DNA of 5,361 nucleotides from assembly GCA_028679775.1 (NCBI GenBank), contig JAJRAX010000292.1, positions 1-5,361 of the forward strand, read 5' to 3'. Under the pieces are notes generated by a model that was given only the letters and a program-made list of their open reading frames with translations, made no database searches and was not told where the DNA came from. Source of the DNA: Methanothrix sp. GTDB taxonomy: Archaea; Halobacteriota; Methanosarcinia; Methanotrichales; Methanotrichaceae. The translations under genes and the position numbers were made by a program. Shown here one piece after another: positions 1-4,550 of the stretch; positions within the stretch are counted from its first letter, which is position 1; each line of letters begins with the position of its first letter.

Positions 1-186
1 AAAGCTCCCCGTGAGGCTCTGGCGGGCGTCTGCCAGGCGCTCGTCGGGGCCGAGTTGCCGCTGGCCGTGGGCTGGGAGGCATCGATTGCAGACGATCTGG
101 CAACCAACTTCGCACGTAGGTTTTGTAGAACGCTTGGTGCGCAAATTGCAGAAGGCTTAATAAGTTATGAATCAGTTGCTTATTGA
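1..186 (+). CDS. CHAT-domain protein, C-terminal fragment (5' end outside window, probably truncated 3')
   Basis: An open frame enters from the left edge and ends at TGA 184-186, giving 61 residues. The stretch LAGVCQALVGAELPLAV followed by GWEASIADDLATNFARRF matches the late part of CHAT domains, the caspase-like cysteine protease fold: a 'G(V)xQALVxAGxP' helix, a strand with a 'W/M...SxxDxxA' motif, then a 'FAxxFYxxL' helix. In CHAT proteins the catalytic Cys lies shortly upstream of this segment, so it would be just outside the window; neither catalytic residue is visible here. CHAT domains usually continue for several dozen residues after the FYxxL helix, but this frame stops about 20 residues later with AT-richer, non-family-like sequence (GAQIAEGLISYESVAY). 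GC is about 73% in 1-60, 62% in 61-120 and 38% in 121-180. I infer a gene broken or truncated near position 140. The stop lies 10 nt upstream of hicB, so cotranscription is possible. The CHAT assignment is fairly sure; truncation is likely but not proven. Confidence 0.7.
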   Translation, partial: KAPREALAGVCQALVGAELPLAVGWEASIADDLATNFARRFCRTLGAQIAEGLISYESVAY

Positions 187-187
187 G
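156..187. promoter_or_regulatory. Inverted repeat in the hicB leader, possible promoter/operator
   Basis: CTTAATAAG (156-164) and CTTATTGAG (179-187) form a 9-bp inverted repeat with one mismatch (a G/T position) around a 14-nt spacer. The left arm is AT-rich and about 35 nt upstream of the hicB ATG, where an archaeal TATA element could sit. The right arm runs into GAGG (185-188), the likely Shine-Dalgarno sequence, 7 nt before ATG 196. Anything bound here could block both transcription and translation start. HicBA complexes autoregulate in known systems, so an operator is a reasonable guess. However, this HicB has no obvious DNA-binding domain, and chance occurrence of such a repeat in AT-rich DNA is not negligible. 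Confidence 0.35.
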
Positions 188-195
188 GATCATAG

Positions 196-399
196 ATGAA
201 ATTGAAGGTTCTGGTCAGCGAGGGTGAAGATGGATGGCTTGTTGTGGAATGTCCGTCCATTCCTGGCTGTATCTCGCAGGGAAAGAATCTGCAAGAAGCT
301 CTTGACAATATCAAAGAGGCTATAGAAGGCTGCCTGGAAGTAATGGATGAAAGGGTTAAGGCAACTGGCAGCAAGCAAATGATGGAAGTAGTCATCTGA
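196..399 (+). CDS. hicB: HicB-family antitoxin, short form
   Basis: This is the antitoxin of a type II toxin-antitoxin pair. It would bind and neutralise the HicA mRNA-cleaving toxin encoded directly downstream. The 67-residue protein is a single HicB-like partial RNase H fold: strand MKLKVLV, then EDGWLVVECPSIPGC (residues 11-25), then SQGKNLQEALDNIKEAI (27-43). This is the classical 'DGG/W..xVPxxPGCxSQGxTxEEAxxNIxEAI' signature. It ends soon after the helix, at residue 67, so the C-terminal ribbon-helix-helix or helix-turn-helix DNA-binding domain of longer HicB proteins is absent; such short HicB forms are common in archaea and many bacteria. ATG 196 is preceded by GAGG at 185-188, a good ribosome binding site. 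The stop TGA 397-399 overlaps the hicA ATG, implying translational coupling. The antitoxin-first order is the reverse of E. coli hicAB. The family call is firm. Confidence 0.93.
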   Translation: MKLKVLVSEGEDGWLVVECPSIPGCISQGKNLQEALDNIKEAIEGCLEVMDERVKATGSKQMMEVVI

Positions 400-620
400 T
401 GTCTAGGCTGCCAAATATATCTGGCAAGAAAGCAGTCAAGGCCTTCCGCAAAGCCGGTTGGATAATTGCCCGGCAAAAAAGCAGTCACATGATATTGACC
501 AAATCGGATTCTATTGTCATTCTGTCCGTTCCGCTTCATGATGAGCTGGATAGAGGAACGCTGAGGGGGCTAATAGGGATGGCCGGGCTCACAGTAGAAG
601 AGTTCATAGAGCTTTTGTGA
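399..620 (+). CDS. hicA: HicA-family mRNA interferase toxin
   Basis: This is the toxin partner of the preceding HicB. HicA proteins have a double-stranded-RNA-binding-like fold and cleave mRNA, halting translation when HicB is lost. The 73-residue product has the normal family length and all signature elements: LPNISGKKAVKAFRKAGW (residues 4-21) with the conserved Gly20, then KSSHMIL with the presumed catalytic His30 (equivalent to the 'GSHH' His), then VPLHDELDRGTLRGLI (44-59), and a terminal helix GLTVEEFIELL. No key residue appears lost, so it should be active. Usually the His is preceded by GS; here it is SS, a minor variation. It starts inside the hicB stop (TGATG), with a weak GGAAG at 384-388, which suggests translation by reinitiation after hicB. 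No terminator is evident downstream. Confidence 0.93.
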   Translation: MSRLPNISGKKAVKAFRKAGWIIARQKSSHMILTKSDSIVILSVPLHDELDRGTLRGLIGMAGLTVEEFIELL

Positions 621-741
621 GCGATTCTATGGCGGATGTTGCATAAAGTTCCTGGCATATAATGTGCCGATTTATTCGATCCGTTTAGCGCACTGCTACC
701 TGAACCGGATCGGACTGGGTGCGAGGTGCCATCCGATGGGG

Positions 742-927
742 TTTTAATCAAGAACCGCTCCTCGCATGACGAAAAGTTCAAAGCGAGAGGAGTCTCGCGC
801 AGGGTGGCGCAGTTGCCGTTCAGGCAATTGGCAAATGATTTGAGACTGTCTCCGTCCACTACAAAAAAAGCTCGTTGGATTCGAGGATTTTTGATCAGGA
901 TTTGTCTGCGGAGCATGAAAAAGTTTA
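742..927 (+). repeat. Degenerate direct repeat pair (742-780 and 889-927)
   Basis: Two stretches about 147 nt apart share the same ordered blocks. Copy 1 reads TTTT, ATCA, GA, then GCATGA (764-769) and AAAAGTT (772-778). Copy 2 reads TTTT, ATCA, GGA, then GCATGA (913-918) and AAAAGTT (919-925). The spacers between blocks differ by two bases in each direction and are not otherwise similar. This may be a decayed duplication or two copies of a protein-binding or element-end sequence. Similarity is partial, so coincidence is possible. Confidence 0.3.
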
Positions 928-932
928 GATAT
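917..932 (+). promoter_or_regulatory. Candidate archaeal promoter for the NACHT gene
   Basis: GAAAAAG (917-923) followed by TTTAGATAT (924-932) resembles a BRE plus TATA element. Transcription would be expected to start about 25 nt downstream, around 950-957, leaving a leader of roughly 20 nt before the TTG start at 975. The match to the TATA consensus is imperfect, and transcription from further upstream is equally possible. Confidence 0.3.
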
Positions 933-974
933 TGATGCAGACAGAGGCTGCAAGTGTAATGGATGATGGTCTAA

Positions 975-3581
975 TTGGCGAAGAGGTCTAAATCAGGTCC
1001 GGGATTGAAGGCGGCGAAGCCAAAAAGCGTTTTTGAAAGATCTATTCAGATCGACTACAAGGGACTTATTAAGTCTGTATCAAAAGGGGTCATCCATCTT
1101 GCCTCCGGAAAAGTTGAGGAAGCTGGCATCGATGCCACAGAAACGCTGTCGTCTCTTGGATTGAAGATCGAAGACCCAGGGGAGCTTGCATTCCTTCTCA
1201 TCAATCGTTCATTGGCCAAAGCCCTCTTGGAACTGGTGAATGAGAGTTCCAGTCAACAGTTGATTGACGACAAGGTTGATCTGGATGCCATACTCGAACA
1301 AATCGATTTTTCCAGCTTGTCAGGCGAAATTGCCATCGATCGGAAGTTCTTTGACCGGCCCGCTGAGCTGCCATTTCTGAATGAGATCCAATCGCTCCTT
1401 CAAAGTTGGCTTGAATGCCTTGGTGTCAGCAGTCCAAGCTCCAAAGCTATTGCAGGTCGTCTGCCCAACTACTTCGTTTATGCGCTCAACCAGGAGTGGC
1501 GGAATAATGCGAAAACCTATGGTCCGATCATTGAAGCACTGGATACGCCATTTGCGAGAGCTGGAGACCGGGAATGGTCTTGGTCTGCTTATTCCGCATT
1601 GTTACAGCACCGGATAGATGAGGGGATTTTCGATGAGCCGTTCAGCTTGAGACAAGTGTATGTCCCACTGAATGCGTTTTATCTCGAAGAAGAAAGCGCT
1701 GGCAAAATGAAAAAGGATGATATGGCCTGCGCTGATCGAAAGCGCAAGCGTATCGTCGTCTCATTGGAGAAGGAACTGGAGCAGTGGCTGGACAATCCCA
1801 GCGCTAGAGATGCCATTCGAGTAATCAGTGGCGGACCTGGCAGTGGCAAGTCTTCCTTTGCACGCATATTTGCAGCCAGGCATTCTCATGATTCAAAATT
1901 GAGAGTGCTGTATGTTCCCCTTCATTTGATCGATGCCTCCAAAGACCTAGTTGAAGAGATCGGGCGGTTTGTCAGAGCCGAAGGAATCCTCCCTCAAAAT
2001 CCACTGGATCCTGAGTCTCCTGAGTCGAACCTGCTGATAATCTTTGACGGCCTGGATGAACTTGCCAGCCAGGGAAGGGCTGCGGCTGAGACTGCCAGAT
2101 CCTTTGTTCGAGAGGTGGACATAACCGCTGAAAAGCGGAATCAACAGAGCGTCAAGCTTCGCATTCTTATCAGCGGCAGAGAGGTGGTCATTCAGGAGAA
2201 TGAATCGGAGTTCCGTCGCCAGCGCTGTATTCTCACACTGCTTCCTTACTTTGTTCATGGTCTGTCTGAAATAGAGGGGCATTTGGTGCAGGATGGTGAA
2301 GAATTCTCTGATCCGGAAAAATTGCTGAAGAACGATCTTCGACAGCAATGGTGGAAGAACTATGGGGCATTGACTGGCAAATCATACGCGGGTCTTCCGG
2401 AAGAGCTGAATCGCAAAGACTTGGCAGAGGTAACAGCCCAGCCGCTTCTCAACTATCTCGTGGCCCTGAGCTTCGCTCGCAAGAAACTGGATTTTTCAAA
2501 GGACATAAACCTGAACTTGATCTATGATGATCTTATCTCCGCAGTTCATGAACGGGGATACGAAAAGCATCCACATATTAGCATTCGCCATATGGCGTTT
2601 GATGATTTCTTCAGGGTGCTTGAAGAGATTGGACTTGCGGCATGGCATGGGGATGGACGCACCACTACCGTGCGGGAAATACAGGAGCACTGCAACTCCA
2701 GCGGGTTGGGTTCAATGCTGGATAGGTTCCAGGAGGGGGCAGAAGTAGGTGTAACGCGGCTTTTAGCTGCGTTTTTCTTCCGTCAATACGGACAGCGTGC
2801 AAGCGGAGATAAGACATTTGTTTTTACCCACAAGAGCTTTGGGGAATATCTTGCCGCCCGTCGAATAGTTCGAGCAATAGAACGAGTCATTCGAGAATTG
2901 GAGCGTCGATCCAGGAGTCCAGATGAAGGCTGGGATGAAAAGGACGCACTTAAGCATTGGGCACAGATCTGTGGACCAAGCGCCATAACGCCATATCTTC
3001 ATAGTTTTCTTCTCAATGAAATAAAGCTGCGATCTTCCGATGAATTGGCACAATGGCAAAGTCGCCTGGCAAGCTTGTTCAGCCACTTGTTGCGAAATGG
3101 AATGCCAATGGAGCAACTTGGAGTTGTTCCTTTCAAAAGGGCAATGTTTCAGTCCAGAAATGCTGAAGAGGCACTTTTGGTCGCCTTGAATTCATGTGCG
3201 CGCCTTACAAAGCAAGTAAGTCCAATAGAGGTTATCGATAAGACTGCTTTTGGATCCTGGTTCAGGAGGATCCAAGGGCAGCGTGCGGGACCTGAATCCG
3301 TGCTAGCTGCACGTTGTTTATCTTTCTTGAATTTGTCTGATAGCATTCTCATTTTTAGTGATTTTTCTGACGTGAATCTTAGTCATTCGAATCTCTTTCG
3401 ATTGAGTGCTGGTCTAGCTTGCTTTTGGTATGCCAACCTCGAAGGAGCCTACCTCGTAGGAGCCAACTTCGTAGGAGCCAACCTTGAAAGAGCCCACCTC
3501 GAAGGAGCCGACCTCGAAGGAGCCAATCTCGAAGGAACCGTTATCGAGGGTGCCAAAGACAAAGCAATTATAGATCGATGA
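975..3581 (+). CDS. NACHT-domain STAND NTPase with C-terminal pentapeptide repeats (NLR-like)
   Basis: A large (868 aa) soluble signal-transducing ATPase of the NACHT family; prokaryotic relatives include NLR-like antiphage proteins, so a defence role is likely but inferred. Residues 1-280 are mostly helical with no known catalytic motif and resemble the helical N-terminal regions of many bacterial NACHT proteins; FSLRQVYVPLNAFY (223-236) is the usual lead-in to the ATPase. Walker A is GGPGSGKS (286-293, Lys292). Walker B is LLIIFDGLDE (353-362, Asp358). The sensor-1-like strand is RILISGRE with Arg402. AQPLLNYLVAL (488-498) and FTHKSFGEYLAAR (617-629) are the conserved winged-helix and helical motifs. 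Residues 785-859 form about 15 pentapeptide repeats in one register, predicted to fold as a right-handed quadrilateral beta-helix. No nuclease, TIR or transmembrane segment is visible. The start is TTG 975, right after an in-frame TAA (972-974), with GGATGATGG just upstream. The first in-frame ATG is codon 245, inside conserved sequence, so TTG is the best choice though unusual. GC is lower than in the ribosomal genes downstream. Confidence 0.9.
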   Translation: MAKRSKSGPGLKAAKPKSVFERSIQIDYKGLIKSVSKGVIHLASGKVEEAGIDATETLSSLGLKIEDPGELAFLLINRSLAKALLELVNESSSQQLIDDKVDLDAILEQIDFSSLSGEIAIDRKFFDRPAELPFLNEIQSLLQSWLECLGVSSPSSKAIAGRLPNYFVYALNQEWRNNAKTYGPIIEALDTPFARAGDREWSWSAYSALLQHRIDEGIFDEPFSLRQVYVPLNAFYLEEESAGKMKKDDMACADRKRKRIVVSLEKELEQWLDNPSARDAIRVISGGPGSGKSSFARIFAARHSHDSKLRVLYVPLHLIDASKDLVEEIGRFVRAEGILPQNPLDPESPESNLLIIFDGLDELASQGRAAAETARSFVREVDITAEKRNQQSVKLRILISGREVVIQENESEFRRQRCILTLLPYFVHGLSEIEGHLVQDGEEFSDPEKLLKNDLRQQWWKNYGALTGKSYAGLPEELNRKDLAEVTAQPLLNYLVALSFARKKLDFSKDINLNLIYDDLISAVHERGYEKHPHISIRHMAFDDFFRVLEEIGLAAWHGDGRTTTVREIQEHCNSSGLGSMLDRFQEGAEVGVTRLLAAFFFRQYGQRASGDKTFVFTHKSFGEYLAARRIVRAIERVIRELERRSRSPDEGWDEKDALKHWAQICGPSAITPYLHSFLLNEIKLRSSDELAQWQSRLASLFSHLLRNGMPMEQLGVVPFKRAMFQSRNAEEALLVALNSCARLTKQVSPIEVIDKTAFGSWFRRIQGQRAGPESVLAARCLSFLNLSDSILIFSDFSDVNLSHSNLFRLSAGLACFWYANLEGAYLVGANFVGANLERAHLEGADLEGANLEGTVIEGAKDKAIIDR
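3432..3551 (+). repeat. 15-nt tandem repeat encoding pentapeptides
   Basis: Eight head-to-tail 15-nt units lie at the 3' end of the NACHT gene, with consensus GCCAACCTCGAAGGA (Ala-Asn-Leu-Glu-Gly). Units 1-7 match the consensus at 13 to 15 of 15 positions, mostly keeping the same codons. The eighth (3537-3551) matches at only 8. The seven preceding pentapeptides in the same protein register (residues 785-819) show no such DNA similarity. This points to recent unit duplication on top of an older solenoid. Confidence 0.9.
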
Positions 3582-3666
3582 ACAAAATGAGGTTCTCTTT
3601 GGAATCGAGACCATAACCTCCTCGCTTGCAACTTCCCCAGATCCTGACCCATCCGGTCTCCTTCTC

Positions 3667-3710
3667 CAAACCTTTTTATACCTCCTCTCTCTTCTGAGAA
3701 GGGAAACCTG
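3667..3710 (+). promoter_or_regulatory. Promoter of the methyltransferase-rpl3 ribosomal operon
   Basis: TTTTTATA at 3673-3680, preceded by CCAAACC, is a good archaeal TATA box. A start about 25 nt downstream of its centre falls near 3700-3705, so the leader before ATG 3711 would be very short or almost absent. The only purine-rich stretch before the ATG is GAGAAGGGA (3696-3704), a weak ribosome binding site. The rest of the 129-nt intergenic region (3582-3710) is pyrimidine-rich and contains a 6-bp inverted repeat (GAGGTT 3589-3594, AACCTC 3615-3620) with no following T-run, so I do not call a terminator for the upstream gene. Confidence 0.65.
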
Positions 3711-4550
3711 ATGACCGGACAGCGCGAGAGAGTCATCCTTATCCCGTCCTCTCTCACCATGGAGAGTAGGGATTCGCGTGTCAACACGCTAAAGGTTGGC
3801 CAAATCGCCCGGGCAGCAGCGGTCTTCCAATATAACCGCATCGTGATCTACAGAGATCCCGAATATAACGATTCGCGGTTCATATCAATGGTGCTGCGCT
3901 ACATGGATACACCGCAGTACCTGCGACGGATGCTGGTCCCTCGAAGGGAAGAGCTTCGTCACGTGGGAGTGCTGCCGCCGCTGAGAACGGCTCATCATCC
4001 ATTAAACTCAAGATCAGAATCGCTCAAGATTGGCGAGTTTCGCGTCGGAGCAGTCGTTGAAAGCGTCGGATCTGATGGCGGCGTTTGGGTGGAAATCGGA
4101 ATCGATCGCCCAATTCCCCTCCGCACCGGAGGCAGGTACTCGGTGGGGCAGCGCCTTAACGTCAGAATCTTTTCGCAGGAACCGCTCGCCGCTGAGCCTG
4201 TGGACCAGTTGGACATCCCCATTTACTGGGGGTACGAGACCGAGGTAGTGGAAAACCTGGAGGCCTACTTGGACTCCAGGGATGACGCCCTTGTAATTCT
4301 CACCTCCAGAAAAGGAAAGACAGCAGACCCGGAGATCCTCCAAAACTTGGCCCAGACGGGCAGAAAGCGCGACCTTGCGGTAGTATTCGGCTCACCCGCA
4401 CGAGGCGTGGATGCGTTCTTGAGTGCGAAAGCTATTGGCAGGTATGAAATGATCAACACCATTCCGCATCAAGGAACTGAGACGGTTCGCGTGGAGGAGG
4501 CAGTCTTCTCTACCCTAGCCCTGCTCAACCTGGTGCGCTTGGAGGACTAA
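3711..4550 (+). CDS. SPOUT-class RNA methyltransferase (PF02598-type, archaeal S10-operon family)
   Basis: Predicted S-adenosylmethionine-dependent RNA methyltransferase of the SPOUT (trefoil-knot) superfamily, the archaeal relatives of human C9orf114/SPOUT1. Members are often named putative RNA uridine-N3 methyltransferases, but the substrate cannot be read from this sequence. The 279 residues run: N-terminal Rossmann-like half with VILIPSSLTMESRD (8-21) and the strand NRIVIYRDPE (42-51); a helical stretch with RYMDTPQYLRRML (63-75); an OB-like inserted domain around residues 106-155; and a C-terminal knot half with LVILTSRKGK (194-203), LAVVFGSPARGV (222-233) and MINTIPHQGTETVRVEEAV (247-265), where the cofactor is bound in the family. 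Length is normal. ATG 3711 fits because the conserved N-terminal strand begins at residue 8. The stop TAA abuts the rpl3 ATG with no spacer. This gene directly before rpl3 is a conserved archaeal arrangement, consistent with a role in rRNA modification. Confidence 0.9.
   Translation: MTGQRERVILIPSSLTMESRDSRVNTLKVGQIARAAAVFQYNRIVIYRDPEYNDSRFISMVLRYMDTPQYLRRMLVPRREELRHVGVLPPLRTAHHPLNSRSESLKIGEFRVGAVVESVGSDGGVWVEIGIDRPIPLRTGGRYSVGQRLNVRIFSQEPLAAEPVDQLDIPIYWGYETEVVENLEAYLDSRDDALVILTSRKGKTADPEILQNLAQTGRKRDLAVVFGSPARGVDAFLSAKAIGRYEMINTIPHQGTETVRVEEAVFSTLALLNLVRLED
4541..4545 (+). promoter_or_regulatory. Shine-Dalgarno sequence for rpl3
   Basis: GGAGG lies inside the last codons of the methyltransferase gene, 5 nt before ATG 4551, which itself follows the upstream TAA without any gap. 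This fixes the rpl3 start and shows tight coupling of the two genes. Confidence 0.8.

Larger units (their letters stand above)
621..974. other. 354-base gap between hicA and the NACHT gene, with several inverted repeats
   Basis: I see no convincing gene here. A 69-codon GTG-started frame on + (726-935) and longer frames on - exist, but they have no recognisable domain and cut across the repeats below. Four successive inverted repeats can be read: 675-686 with 703-714 (12-position stem, one mismatch and one G/T, 16-nt loop); 720-726 with 760-766 (7 bp perfect, TGCGAGG/CCTCGCA); 783-788 with 793-798 (GCGAGA, loop GGAG, TCTCGC); and 811-817 with 823-829 (7 positions, one G/T, 5-nt loop). An AT-rich GCATATAATG at 655-664 lies in front of them and could act as a TATA element, flanked by GGCA/TGCC. 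The stretch could be a structured noncoding RNA, a long leader, or the remains of a mobile or repetitive element; the sequence alone does not decide. Confidence 0.4.

Noticed and set aside
536..916. Open frame of 126 codons on the - strand over the end of hicA and the gap
   Set aside because: It overlaps about 85 bases of hicA, lacks a domain signature, and the same stretch is also open in other frames. It looks like a shadow.
726..935. GTG-started 69-codon frame on + between hicA and the NACHT gene
   Set aside because: Basic, low-information product with no recognisable domain, no ribosome binding site, and it runs across several inverted repeats. It is in the same frame as the NACHT gene, but three stops (933, 957, 972) separate them, so it is not its missing N-terminus.
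621..974. CRISPR array or tRNA in the non-coding gap
   Set aside because: No regularly spaced identical repeats are present, and none of the hairpins form a cloverleaf with tRNA-conserved positions.
3589..3620. Inverted repeat GAGGTT/AACCTC as a terminator for the NACHT gene
   Set aside because: Only 6 bp with a 20-nt spacer and no following T-run; archaeal terminators are normally T-rich tracts.
3414..3841. Two - strand frames with repeated SFEVG-like or SRLAP-like units
   Set aside because: The periodicity is simply the reverse complement of the 15-nt pentapeptide repeat, and both cross the NACHT stop; the second also crosses the ribosomal operon promoter and the methyltransferase start.
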